A DNA stretch of 16,406 nt from JBEVMS01 sp040508515 (GCA_040508515.1 JBEVMS010000190.1:1-16406); one strand, 5' to 3'. Shown: positions 1 through 6,696, numbered from the stretch's first letter. Notes: generated by a model not told the origin, from the sequence alone. A program made the numbers and translations.

Positions 1-628
1 GATGATCACGCGCGCAGGAGAGAGTTATGAGCAAAGGTATGGATTCAAAGAAAAGCGAAAAAAAGAAGCCCGAGAAAACGCTGAAGGAGAAGCGGGCCGC
101 CAAGGAGGAAAAGAAGAAAAACAGCAAATAAGCGCCGCGCAGAGTGACGCACCCACGTAGGTCATGGCCCACCGCGCTCCGCGCAGGTTCTGCAGTAAAT
201 GTGGCGGCACCGGGTTGGTGGGTTGTTACCTCGTCGAGATAGTGGAAACCAAGGGGCCGCTCCAGTGCTCGATTAGCCGCAAGGTGGCTGGCGTCGGCCG
301 GCGCACGCCGCATGGCTTCTTCAGCATCCCAATCACGGTGAATCGTAAGGCACGGTTGCCCTTTCATCGGTTGGCTCGTCTGCGGGCGCATGCCATCGCG
401 GTTCTTGATCGACGAAGACTTTAATGCCGCGTGCGCATTCTCGACCCGCGCATCGCTGGTCGTAAACGCAGCGCTTGGCGGCACCCGGTCGGAGGCCGCC
501 ATCTTGTCAAGGCCATGGCGAAGTTCGTCGGCGACCGGGGCGAGCGCCCGCGTTTTCAAATCGGTAGCAAGAAAGCGATGCCTTAGCGCCATCAGTGCGC
601 CCGGCGTTCGAGGGCGCGTTGATGGCAT
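1..628 (-). CDS. Doubtful open frame, leftward, running off the window edge
   Basis: A leftward frame opens with ATG at 628-626, just after an in-frame TAA, and stays open for 209 codons to base 1. It reads MPSTRPRTPGALMALRHRF at the start and has a middle part rich in Ala, Arg and Asp. A frame this long is not expected often by chance in DNA of about 60 percent GC, which is the only argument for it. Against it: there is no ribosome binding site, the last 40 codons are antisense to the better supported gene at 27-131 and become a Phe/Ser/Leu run, and codon use is less biased than in the neighbours. I recognise no family. It may be a decayed gene. Confidence 0.15.
   Translation of the reverse strand, partial: MPSTRPRTPGALMALRHRFLATDLKTRALAPVADELRHGLDKMAASDRVPPSAAFTTSDARVENAHAALKSSSIKNRDGMRPQTSQPMKGQPCLTIHRDWDAEEAMRRAPADASHLAANRALERPLGFHYLDEVTTHQPGAATFTAEPARSAVGHDLRGCVTLRGAYLLFFFFSSLAARFSFSVFSGFFFSLFFESIPLLITLSCARDH
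27..131 (+). CDS. Small lysine-rich protein, 34 residues
   Basis: An ATG at 27 is preceded by AGGAG (16-20) at a spacing of six bases, a good ribosome binding site, and the frame closes with TAA at 129-131. The product starts MSKGMDSKKSEKKKPEKT and is almost all Lys, Glu, Ser and Ala, so it is soluble and strongly basic, with no signal peptide or membrane segment. From memory, similar very short MSKG-type lysine-rich proteins of unknown function occur in many proteobacteria; I cannot name a function. The strong ribosome binding site and codon choice (mixed AAG/AAA, GAG/GAA) favour a real gene although it is very short. Upstream context is cut by the window edge. Confidence 0.6.
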   Translation: MSKGMDSKKSEKKKPEKTLKEKRAAKEEKKKNSK

Positions 629-656
629 CGCTTAGCGCAGGCGTGGAGATCGCGCC
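132..656. other. Stretch without a recognisable gene
   Basis: No convincing rightward gene lies here. The two rightward frames at 164-424 and 390-635 overlap each other, lack ribosome binding sites and resemble nothing I know. I see no tRNA, no transposase motif and no repeat. The only candidate is the leftward frame listed separately. Confidence 0.5.
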
Positions 657-706
657 CTCCTTCGTCAATAGTGTTATGTTATAACATAACACTATTGACG
701 AAGGAG
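657..706. repeat. Perfect 50-bp palindrome with Zur-like core
   Basis: Two 25-base arms (657-681 and 682-706) are exact reverse complements with no spacer. The centre contains two overlapping 15-base elements, TGTTATGTTATAACA (672-686) and TGTTATAACATAACA (677-691). Each matches the gammaproteobacterial Zur operator core TGTTATANTATAACA at all but one fixed position. Each outer arm ends in AAGGAG read outward, a Shine-Dalgarno-like hexamer, but no start codon follows closely. The next rightward gene is a zinc-linked COG0523 GTPase, a typical Zur target, which supports the operator reading. The palindrome lies 183 bases before that gene, farther than usual. Zur binding is inference; the symmetry is seen directly. 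Confidence 0.85.
672..691 (+). promoter_or_regulatory. Candidate overlapping Zur (zinc uptake regulator) operators
   Basis: Two near-consensus Zur boxes, offset by five bases and on opposite strands, fill the centre of the 50-bp palindrome. Zur with zinc bound represses COG0523 genes in several proteobacteria, so zinc starvation would induce the downstream gene. No clear -35/-10 pair could be placed around the site, which weakens the assignment. Confidence 0.5.
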
Positions 707-888
707 CCACGCAAGGTCGGCGGTTCCAGGGGTTCCAGACATGGACCTTGGGGTCATGACCGCTAGCTATAACAACGCCAGCTAGCACCACTCTCCAACC
801 GAATTGCATGGTGATCGCGCGATGCGCGTGATGCTGATCCGTCGCCATCGTCAACATGCATCGAAAACACGTTTTCTTTCGAGACATC
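707..888. other. Leader region between palindrome and GTPase gene
   Basis: The stretch contains a tandem GGTTCCAG (722-729 and 731-738) enclosed by a 7-bp inverted repeat (712-718 with 744-750), then a second 7-bp inverted repeat, GCTAGCT with AGCTAGC (762-768 and 780-786, 11-base loop). These could fold in the 5' end of the transcript. No known riboswitch was recognised. Confidence 0.4.
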
Positions 889-2121
889 ATGATGAGTAAC
901 CACACCCCGGCTCCCTTTCAAGCCGCAAAACTGCCTGTCACGGTCCTTTCCGGGTTCCTCGGCGCTGGCAAGACCACTTTGCTCAATCACATCCTCAACA
1001 ACCGCGAGGGTCGTCGCGTAGCGGTTATCGTCAACGACATGAGCGAGGTAAACATCGACGCCGCGCTGGTGCGTGATGGTGGTTCCGCGTTGTCACGCAC
1101 CGACGAAAAACTGGTGGAGATGAGTAACGGCTGCATCTGCTGCACTTTGCGCGAGGATTTGCTGCTTGAGGTGGATCGCCTTGCCAGGGAGGGGCGCTTC
1201 GACCAGCTCGTCATCGAATCTACGGGTATTTCCGAGCCGTTGCCGGTTGCCGAGACCTTTACGTTTGAAGGCGAGGACGGTCGTGCGTTGGGCGAAGTGG
1301 CTCGACTCGACACCATGGTGACGGTGGTCGATGCTTACAACTTTCTGCGCGATTACAGTTCGCGCGACAGCTTGCAGGCACGCGGCGAATCGCTAGGCGA
1401 GCAGGACGAACGTACGGTGGTGGATCTGCTCATCGACCAGATCGAGTTCTGCGACGTGATCGTGCTCAACAAGATCGATCTCATCAGCGATGAGGCGCGT
1501 GCACGGCTGGAGGCGATCCTGCGCCGCCTTAATCCCCGCGCACGCATCGAGATTGCCGAGTTCGGCAAGGTGCCGCTGGAGCGCGTGCTGAACACGGGCC
1601 TGTTCGATTTTGATGAAGCTTCCACGGCACCGGGCTGGCTGCAGGAGCTGCGGGGCACCCATGCACCGGAAACGCTGGAGTACGGCATCCGCAGCTTTGT
1701 GTATCGCGCGCGCCGGCCCTTCCATCCGCAACGATTCTTCCCATTGGTCGAAAGCGAATGGCCAGGCGTGGTGCGTTCCAAGGGTTTCTTCTGGCTGGCC
1801 AGCCATCCGTCATGGGCTGGCTCCTGGTCGCAGGCCGGGGCGGTAGCCCGTCACGGGCCTGCCGGTTATTGGTGGGCGGCCGTAGCGCCTGAGCGTTGGC
1901 CGCAGGACACGGAGTCGGTGGCGTTGATCCGCGCAAAATGGGACGAGCAGGTGGGTGACGCCCGGCAGGAACTTGTTCTGATCGGCATGGGAATGGACGA
2001 ACCCGCATTACGCGCGCGTCTGGACGCCTGTCTGTTGACCGACGAAGAAATGGTCCAAGGCCCTGCGGCTTGGACCACGTGGCTCAATCCGTTTCCCGGC
2101 TGGCCGGACAAACCCATCTAG
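889..2121 (+). CDS. zigA: COG0523/CobW-family metallochaperone GTPase (ZigA-like)
   Basis: This is a G3E-family GTPase thought to deliver zinc or another metal to client proteins in the cytoplasm, mainly under zinc limitation. Counting from the ATG at 889, residues 22-30 hold the Walker A loop GFLGAGKTT, residues 82-85 the metal-binding CxCC motif (CICC), an ESTG Walker B-type motif follows, and residues 194-197 are the guanine-specificity motif NKID. The C-terminal part matches the CobW C-terminal domain, and the end (LNPFPGW) is like that of ZigA proteins of about 400 residues; this one has 410. An earlier in-frame ATG at 856 adds 11 residues that do not look like the family, and ATG codons at 889 and 892 are adjacent. 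None has a good ribosome binding site, so the start is uncertain. The gene stands alone, downstream of the Zur-like palindrome. Confidence 0.9.
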   Translation: MMSNHTPAPFQAAKLPVTVLSGFLGAGKTTLLNHILNNREGRRVAVIVNDMSEVNIDAALVRDGGSALSRTDEKLVEMSNGCICCTLREDLLLEVDRLAREGRFDQLVIESTGISEPLPVAETFTFEGEDGRALGEVARLDTMVTVVDAYNFLRDYSSRDSLQARGESLGEQDERTVVDLLIDQIEFCDVIVLNKIDLISDEARARLEAILRRLNPRARIEIAEFGKVPLERVLNTGLFDFDEASTAPGWLQELRGTHAPETLEYGIRSFVYRARRPFHPQRFFPLVESEWPGVVRSKGFFWLASHPSWAGSWSQAGAVARHGPAGYWWAAVAPERWPQDTESVALIRAKWDEQVGDARQELVLIGMGMDEPALRARLDACLLTDEEMVQGPAAWTTWLNPFPGWPDKPI

Positions 2122-2245
2122 CCATAACCACCGCTCGTTTTGCCACTGGCTGAGCGAGGAACCTCATCCCCCTCTCCTCCGCTACCAGTTCACCCGGCAG
2201 CGGTCGGACAGTGCGGCTTGATGGGATGCGCGGCAGCGCAACCGG

Positions 2246-4027
2246 CTACTTGAGCAGGGTCTGGCTGGTGATCACCAGGCCACTGTCGTCAATATGCGCT
2301 TCGCTGTTGATCGACTCGATCCGGCTGGCCTGGGCCTTCATCGCCTCGAACTGTGCCTTGCTGTGTGCAGCCGCGACGAGGGCCGCGGCCTTGTCTTCGG
2401 CGCTCTCGTTCGTGGTGTCTTGTAAATCGTCGTCCAGGGCGTTGCTGGCGGCGGCCATCGCATCGGCGCGTGCCTCCATCAATTCCACCCAATGCCGGTA
2501 CATGTCCCCCGTCACATGTAGCCGTAACAGCTGACCGGCATTGCCGGTGGGCGCATTCAGGCTGTCGCCCAGCTTGGTGTCCTGGCCAGCGCCGATAGCC
2601 AGTGCCAGCGCCTTGTCATTCATGGCCCCGAACGCCGGCTGGCCGAACATCTTGGACAGGCTGGGCGGCAGCGCAACGGGTTTGCCATCGTCGGTCAGCT
2701 TCAGCTGCGCCAGCCCCGGCAGCATGAGCTGGCCCGTACCGAGCAGGTCGGCAGGTTTGCTTGAACCGATCAGCAGGCGCCCACTCAGTCTGGGCAGGCC
2801 GCCGGCGGCCGGCTGAAAACTGTCCAGCATAAGATTGAGCCCTTGCAGTTGGTTCAATTGCGGGATCTGCGTCCTCTGCAACACCGGGCTTAATTTGACG
2901 AACGTGTCGTTAAGGTCACTCAACGCCGGGCAGCCGAAGGGCTTGTCGGCCACCGCGTCGGCCTGTGCGGTCCAGAAGGTGCGCAGCTTTTCTACCGGCA
3001 AGGCCAGGCTGAGGTCCAGCGGCGCCTCGCTGCTACCGCCCAGGCCCGGCAGTGGCACCTTCAGATCGGCAAATACCGAGCTGATGTCGCTGGCCAGCGA
3101 GATATCCCAGCGCAGTTCTTGATGCTTGGCGTCCAGCTTGGTGTAGCCGAAGCTGGCGGATGGGATGCGCGCGGCGATACGGGTGGCGTCGGCTTCGCAG
3201 CTGGCCGGCACTTGGGTCAGGTTGGTTATCGGTTCACCGGTCTTGGCCGATTCGGCCTGCGCGCGGGCGCGCAGCAGGGCGACAAACAGCGGATCTTTGC
3301 CGCTTCCGATCAACGGCAGCAACCGGGTCAGGTCGACCTGGCCGACGGCCCAGGGCTGATAGCCTTTGGCTTTGCTGAGGTCGGTCAGTCGATCGTCGTC
3401 CTGGATGTTCTTGTCGGGGCGGTCAAGTCCCAACGCCTGGCGCAGCAACGATTCGCTGGCATCGGCCGGCAGCATTGCGGCCACCGCCTGCTTGCCGACC
3501 ACGGCCAGGATCAACTGCACGCCCGAGTCGGCGGCGATGTGCCGGCGGTAGCTCTGGCCACCCACGCTGAGGCCGTCCAGCTTTTTGCCGTAGGCGGTTT
3601 CCAGGCGCGCGACGAAGGCCTCGAAGGCCTTCACGTCGTTGAGCTCGAAGCGCAGCACCGGCGACAAGCCCACGCCATACAAGGCCGAGCGACCTTTGAT
3701 GTTCAGGCCGGCATTCTGGGCGAAGCTGGCGATGCTCTTGCCGTCCAGCTCCTTGATGATCGCGCGCAACAGACGGGCGCTATCAGGATCTTTGTCGGCC
3801 ATGTCGTCCGCGGTGGACTTGAGCTGTTGCAGTTGCAGTGGCAACTGTTGATCGGCTTGCGCGAGCAACGCTTGGCGGGTGTCGTCATCCATGACGTCCA
3901 GATTGGCCAGGACGTAGGGCGTGTCCGCCGGTACAAAGGCTAGTGGGGCATCCTTGTCCTTGTGATGGCAGGCTGCGAGCAGCAGTCCGGCCAAACCCAG
4001 CGCGATGTATCGCGTTGTCGATCGCAT
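2246..4027 (-). CDS. Large lipoprotein of unknown function
   Basis: A protein of 593 residues. The N-terminus is a lipoprotein signal: basic MRSTTR, a hydrophobic stretch, then the lipobox LAAC with the lipidated cysteine at residue 20. The mature protein should therefore be anchored to a membrane on the periplasmic side; His-His-Lys follows the cysteine rather than Asp, which favours sorting to the outer membrane. No catalytic motif is evident. The body alternates Leu/Ala-rich and Asp-rich segments, has only two further cysteines about 85 residues apart (in ASCEAD and GCPALSD) that could form a disulfide, and ends in an Ala/Glu-rich, probably helical segment. GGGGAA just before the ATG may serve as ribosome binding site. 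It is transcribed alone, convergent with the GTPase gene. I do not recognise the family by name. Confidence 0.85.
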   Translation of the reverse strand: MRSTTRYIALGLAGLLLAACHHKDKDAPLAFVPADTPYVLANLDVMDDDTRQALLAQADQQLPLQLQQLKSTADDMADKDPDSARLLRAIIKELDGKSIASFAQNAGLNIKGRSALYGVGLSPVLRFELNDVKAFEAFVARLETAYGKKLDGLSVGGQSYRRHIAADSGVQLILAVVGKQAVAAMLPADASESLLRQALGLDRPDKNIQDDDRLTDLSKAKGYQPWAVGQVDLTRLLPLIGSGKDPLFVALLRARAQAESAKTGEPITNLTQVPASCEADATRIAARIPSASFGYTKLDAKHQELRWDISLASDISSVFADLKVPLPGLGGSSEAPLDLSLALPVEKLRTFWTAQADAVADKPFGCPALSDLNDTFVKLSPVLQRTQIPQLNQLQGLNLMLDSFQPAAGGLPRLSGRLLIGSSKPADLLGTGQLMLPGLAQLKLTDDGKPVALPPSLSKMFGQPAFGAMNDKALALAIGAGQDTKLGDSLNAPTGNAGQLLRLHVTGDMYRHWVELMEARADAMAAASNALDDDLQDTTNESAEDKAAALVAAAHSKAQFEAMKAQASRIESINSEAHIDDSGLVITSQTLLK

Positions 4028-4088
4028 GTCGTTCCCCGCATGGTGTGATTTGCGCAGCGCATTATGCCTGCTTTACAGGGGCAGAAAT

Positions 4089-4130
4089 GACGCCATCGGC
4101 CTCACGCTGGCGTGATGAGGCGATGGCGTC
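4089..4130 (-). terminator. Strong hairpin downstream of pyrB, possible terminator
   Basis: GACGCCATCG (4089-4098) and CGATGGCGTC (4121-4130) form a 10-bp stem extended inward by CCTCA/TGAGG with a small bulge. On the leftward strand the stem is followed by ATTTCTG, a poor U-tract. It lies about 190 bases past the pyrB stop and 60 bases before the lipoprotein ATG, so it could end pyrB transcription. Two further hairpins lie between it and pyrB. Confidence 0.35.
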
Positions 4131-4203
4131 TGGCGCGCGTGGGTCCTGGCTTCGCCTCAATGCCGCCGTGCAGCACGGCGCGCGGGAGGCATCTGGTTGT
4201 TTT

Positions 4204-4229
4204 TCACCGGAGGACGGTCAGGCCGGTGA
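4204..4229. other. Inverted repeat between pyrB and lipoprotein gene
   Basis: TCACCGG and CCGGTGA form a perfect 7-bp stem with a 12-base loop. No U-tract follows on the leftward strand, so it is not a typical terminator. Confidence 0.4.
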
Positions 4230-4234
4230 TTGTT

Positions 4235-4255
4235 CCACCGCAGCGTTGGCGGTGG
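4235..4255. other. Second inverted repeat between pyrB and lipoprotein gene
   Basis: CCACCGC and GCGGTGG form a perfect 7-bp stem with a 7-base loop, only five bases from the preceding hairpin. Together they suggest a structured 3' end of the pyrB transcript. Confidence 0.4.
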
Positions 4256-4323
4256 GGTCAAGCGTCGTCACCGAGTAAGGGCACCGTAAAAGCCGCCCTA
4301 CGACCCAAGCCAGGACGGCGTGC

Positions 4324-5250
4324 TCAGCGGCCCATCACCTCGCACAACACCGCCATACGCACGAAGACGCCGTTGGCGACCTGTTCGAGGATGCGCGACT
4401 GCGCGCCATCGGCGACTTCCGCGCTGATTTCGATGCCGCGATTAATCGGCCCAGGATGCATCACCAAGCAGCCCTTGCCGGCCCGTGCCAGGCGCGCCTT
4501 GTTAAGCCCGTAGCGCTCAAAGTAAGCCGCCTCGTCGGGTAGCTCGGTTGCCACCATGCGTTCTTTTTGCAGCCGCAACATGATCACCGCGTCGGCGCCC
4601 TCGATCGCCGCGTCGAAATTTTCGACGAACTGGCAATGCGGGAACTCGCCCTGCTCAGGCAGCAGCGCGGCCGGTCCGCACAAGCGGATCTGCTTGACCC
4701 CCAGCGCGCTCAGCGCATGCACGTCCGAGCGCGCCACGCGCGAGTGCTTGACGTCGCCGCAGATGGTCACGGTGAGGTTTTCAAAGTCCGGCCTATGCTG
4801 GCGGATGGTTAGCGCGTCGAGCAGGCCTTGCGTGGGATGCGCGCGATTGCCGTCGCCGGCATTGATCACCGCCACACCGCTCATCGCGTGGCGCACCAAT
4901 TCATCCGGCGTGCCTGAGGTTTTATGGCGCACCACGATCGCGTCCAGATGCATCGCTTCGAGCGTATGCAGGGTGTCGAAAAGTTCCTCACCCTTGGTCG
5001 TGGAGGAAAAGCCGATGTCGAAATTGACCACGTCCGCGCTCAACCGCCGCGCCGCCAGCTCGAACGAGGTGCGCGTGCGCGTGGATGGCTCGAAGAACAG
5101 GTTCAATACCGTGCGACCGGCGAGCAAGTCGAGCTTGCGGGTCCCGTGCGCGCAGGCATCGCGCATCGACTCGGCGCGGTCGAGCAGGCGCTCGATGGTG
5201 GCTCCGGGCAAATTTTGCAGGGAAGTGAGATGGCGCAGACGTTGGCTCAT
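4324..5250 (-). CDS. pyrB: Aspartate carbamoyltransferase catalytic subunit
   Basis: It joins carbamoyl phosphate and aspartate to N-carbamoyl-aspartate, the committed step of pyrimidine synthesis, in the cytoplasm. The 308 residues match the usual catalytic chain (about 310). Visible motifs: the carbamoyl phosphate loop FFEPSTRTRTSFE with STRTR at residues 56-60, the mobile-loop lysine in STTKGE (Lys85), Arg107, HPTQ at 137-140, and the C-terminal MHPGPINRGIEI. The start ATG has no clear ribosome binding site; it overlaps the stop of the small upstream frame (ATGA), which suggests translational coupling. In Pseudomonas this enzyme needs the inactive dihydroorotase PyrC' encoded directly downstream; no pyrC' and no pyrI follows here, so the enzyme is either a bare trimer or its partner is encoded elsewhere. 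Confidence 0.97.
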   Translation of the reverse strand: MSQRLRHLTSLQNLPGATIERLLDRAESMRDACAHGTRKLDLLAGRTVLNLFFEPSTRTRTSFELAARRLSADVVNFDIGFSSTTKGEELFDTLHTLEAMHLDAIVVRHKTSGTPDELVRHAMSGVAVINAGDGNRAHPTQGLLDALTIRQHRPDFENLTVTICGDVKHSRVARSDVHALSALGVKQIRLCGPAALLPEQGEFPHCQFVENFDAAIEGADAVIMLRLQKERMVATELPDEAAYFERYGLNKARLARAGKGCLVMHPGPINRGIEISAEVADGAQSRILEQVANGVFVRMAVLCEVMGR

Positions 5251-5351
5251 GGGCGAGGTAGGCCGGCAACGGGAAAGAAAAAGGGATGGACCACCGCGAC
5301 GATACGCCGGATGGCCGACGGGGCAGACAGCGCATCTACGGCGCGATCCAT
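5247..5351 (-). CDS. Possible PyrL-like leader peptide of pyrB, 34 codons
   Basis: The frame fits exactly between ruvX and pyrB: its ATG overlaps the ruvX stop (TGATG) and its TGA overlaps the pyrB ATG (ATGA). Near its end, residues 22-27 read HPFFFP, encoded across a tract with TTTTTCTTT (5282-5274). The E. coli pyrBI leader peptide PyrL also carries Leu-Pro-Phe-Phe-Phe-Pro over a T-rich tract, where RNA polymerase pauses when UTP is low and coupled translation decides read-through. Neither this frame nor pyrB has its own strong ribosome binding site, consistent with a ruvX - leader - pyrB coupling chain. The first 20 residues look like no known family and are not PyrR. It could be a chance frame; the double overlap and the FFFP stretch are what argue for it. 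Confidence 0.4.
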   Translation of the reverse strand: MDRAVDALSAPSAIRRIVAVVHPFFFPVAGLPRP

Positions 5352-5352
5352 C
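5274..5352 (-). promoter_or_regulatory. Candidate attenuator-like structure upstream of pyrB
   Basis: Reading leftward, GATGGATCGC (5352-5343), which includes the leader ATG, can pair with GTGGTCCATC (5294-5285) in a 10-bp stem with two G-U pairs. Two bases later follows TTTTTCTTT (5282-5274), as in an intrinsic terminator. The 48-base loop is long and partly self-complementary. Ribosomes finishing ruvX or starting the leader would cover the first arm. Regulation is inference; in E. coli the U-rich pause site precedes the terminator instead, so the geometry differs. Confidence 0.3.
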
Positions 5353-5800
5353 AGTGGCCGTCGCCGACGATCAGGCCGGCGGCCTCGTCGGCCAGCCAGC
5401 GCTCCAGGATCACCGCTGCTGCCTCGGCGTCGATGCTGGCGGCATCGCGGCGGCGCTTGAGTCCGGCGGCGCGGGCACCGGCAAAGCGCTGCGCGGCCTC
5501 CTGCGAACTGTGCCGTTCGTCGATCAGATGCACCGGCAGCGCATAACGCTCGCGCAAACGGGCGGCAAAGCGGCGCGCGCCGCGGCTAGCGGTCTGCTCG
5601 GCACCTTCGAGAGTTAGCGGCAGACCGACCACCAAGGTGTCGGGCAGCCATTCGCGACGCAAGGCGTCGAGGGTGGACCAATCCGGCTCGCCGTCGCGGA
5701 CCGGCAACGCGTTGAGCGCACGGGCGCTGGCGGTGAAACGGTTGCCGACCGCCACCCCGATCAGCCGCGTGCCGTAATCGAAGCCAAACAGGCAGCTCAT
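5351..5800 (-). CDS. ruvX: RuvX/YqgF-family nuclease (pre-16S rRNA processing, Holliday junction resolvase fold)
   Basis: An RNase H-fold protein of 149 residues (family usually about 140). YqgF processes the 5' end of 16S rRNA and has also been described as a putative Holliday junction resolvase. Visible motifs: FDYGTRLIGVAVG with Asp8 at the active site, VVGLPL in the middle, IDERHSSQEA, and the C-terminal SIDAEAAAVILERWL with the last acidic residue. The ATG overlaps the yqgE stop by four bases (ATGA), so the two are translationally coupled; the yqgE-ruvX pair is conserved across proteobacteria. The stop overlaps the ATG of the small frame leading to pyrB. Confidence 0.95.
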   Translation of the reverse strand: MSCLFGFDYGTRLIGVAVGNRFTASARALNALPVRDGEPDWSTLDALRREWLPDTLVVGLPLTLEGAEQTASRGARRFAARLRERYALPVHLIDERHSSQEAAQRFAGARAAGLKRRRDAASIDAEAAAVILERWLADEAAGLIVGDGH

Positions 5801-6366
5801 GCGTGACCCGCGTAGCCGGCCAACTGCGCCGGATCGAAGCCGACCAGGCCGGCGGCTGCGCTCCAGCGGTGTTCCAGCGGCGTGTCGAACACCACCGCAC
5901 CGCTGGCCTCGACCGTGAACCAGCTGTTGTCTTTGAGTTCCTGCTCCAACTGGCCGGCCCCCCAGCCGGCGTAACCTAGCGCCAGCACCGCATGCTTAGG
6001 GCCGCGGCCGGCGGCGATGGCGACCAGAATGTCGCGCGAGGTGGTGACCGACCACTCATTGTTGACGCGGTAGCTCGCCTCCCAGGCGCCTTCTTCACGA
6101 TGCAGCACGAAGCCGCGCTCCTGCTGCATCGGGCCGCCGATCAGTACCGGTGAGTCGGCCAGCGCGGAGTCGTCGCAGCTCAACTGCATCTGCGCCAACA
6201 CGTCGCCAAGTCGGTAATCGGAGAGTTGATTGATCAGCAGACCGACCGCGCCGGTTTCGTCGTGCTGGCACAAAAAGGCCACGCCGCGCACAAACGGCGG
6301 CTCGCTGAGCGCCGGCATCGCGATGAGGAATTGCCCGGCAAGGGTGGATGGCTGAGTGACCGTCAT
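5797..6366 (-). CDS. yqgE: YqgE/AlgH family protein (UPF0301)
   Basis: A cytoplasmic protein of the UPF0301 family; its biochemical role is not settled (the Pseudomonas member was named AlgH from an alginate phenotype). With the ATG at 6366 the product is 189 residues, the normal family length, and starts MTVTQPSTLAGQFLIAMPAL; FLIAMPAL is where family members usually begin. Other recognisable family stretches are GAVGLLINQ, VLIGGPMQQERGFVLH and ALGYAGWGAGQLEQEL. The frame stays open to 6555, but the extra 63 residues look non-coding. No Shine-Dalgarno is present; six C residues separate the ATG from a good -10 box, so the message may be leaderless. The gene is followed by ruvX with a 4-nt overlap. 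Confidence 0.93.
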   Translation of the reverse strand: MTVTQPSTLAGQFLIAMPALSEPPFVRGVAFLCQHDETGAVGLLINQLSDYRLGDVLAQMQLSCDDSALADSPVLIGGPMQQERGFVLHREEGAWEASYRVNNEWSVTTSRDILVAIAAGRGPKHAVLALGYAGWGAGQLEQELKDNSWFTVEASGAVVFDTPLEHRWSAAAGLVGFDPAQLAGYAGHA

Positions 6367-6372
6367 GGGGGG

Positions 6373-6402
6373 ATTGTAAGCAATGCATGGGCTAGCTGTC
6401 CG
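6373..6402 (-). promoter_or_regulatory. Candidate promoter of yqgE placing +1 at its start codon
   Basis: On the leftward strand, CGGACA (6402-6397, four of six matches to TTGACA) is followed after 18 bases by TACAAT (6378-6373, five of six matches to TATAAT). Six C residues then lead to the yqgE ATG, so transcription would begin at or next to the A of the ATG. Confidence 0.5.
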
Positions 6403-6696
6403 TGAGCGCGTGAAATCCTTGGCATGCGTTGCCATAGCGACCGTCGCCTGGCACGCCGTTGGCACATCACCCGTCAGTTTCGCGCATGGGCCGGCCGGCA
6501 ACTGCGGCGGCACGGTGGGTTCCTCGGCAGCGACACGACGGGTGTCTAGCCGCAAGTCTTCGGAGTAGAAAGCCCCAAGCCTAGGCGTCGAAAACCCGAG
6601 TCAATGCGGGGGGCGCGGCATGCGGGCACCTGCGGGGTGGTTTCATCCTTGCAGGCTCAGCGCAGGGCTGTGGGCGCCGTGGTGGCGGTTAAGTCA
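6403..6696. other. Intergenic stretch between the TonB-family gene and yqgE
   Basis: Apart from the promoter-like elements next to yqgE I see no gene here. The only symmetry noted is GCCTAGGC near 6580, too short to call a terminator. The gap separates gshB-tonB from yqgE-ruvX-pyrB, suggesting two transcription units. Confidence 0.4.

Noticed and set aside
132..656. Insertion-sequence or transposase remnant upstream of the palindrome
   Set aside because: No DDE motif, terminal repeats or target duplication were seen in any frame.
2179..2203. Bidirectional terminator between the GTPase and lipoprotein genes
   Set aside because: CCGCT/AGCGG with one mismatch can form a short stem, but there is no T-tract on either strand, so it is too weak to call.
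3119..3943. A 274-codon rightward frame inside the lipoprotein gene
   Set aside because: Antisense to the leftward gene that has a proper lipoprotein signal; the product looks like a codon-bias shadow.
5251..5350. Remnant of pyrR between ruvX and pyrB
   Set aside because: The translated spacer shows no PyrR phosphoribosyltransferase motif and is only about 100 bases long.
6367..6555. N-terminal extension of yqgE to an ATG at 6555
   Set aside because: It would add 63 residues unlike any YqgE protein, and the normal family start FLIAMPAL sits just after the ATG at 6366.
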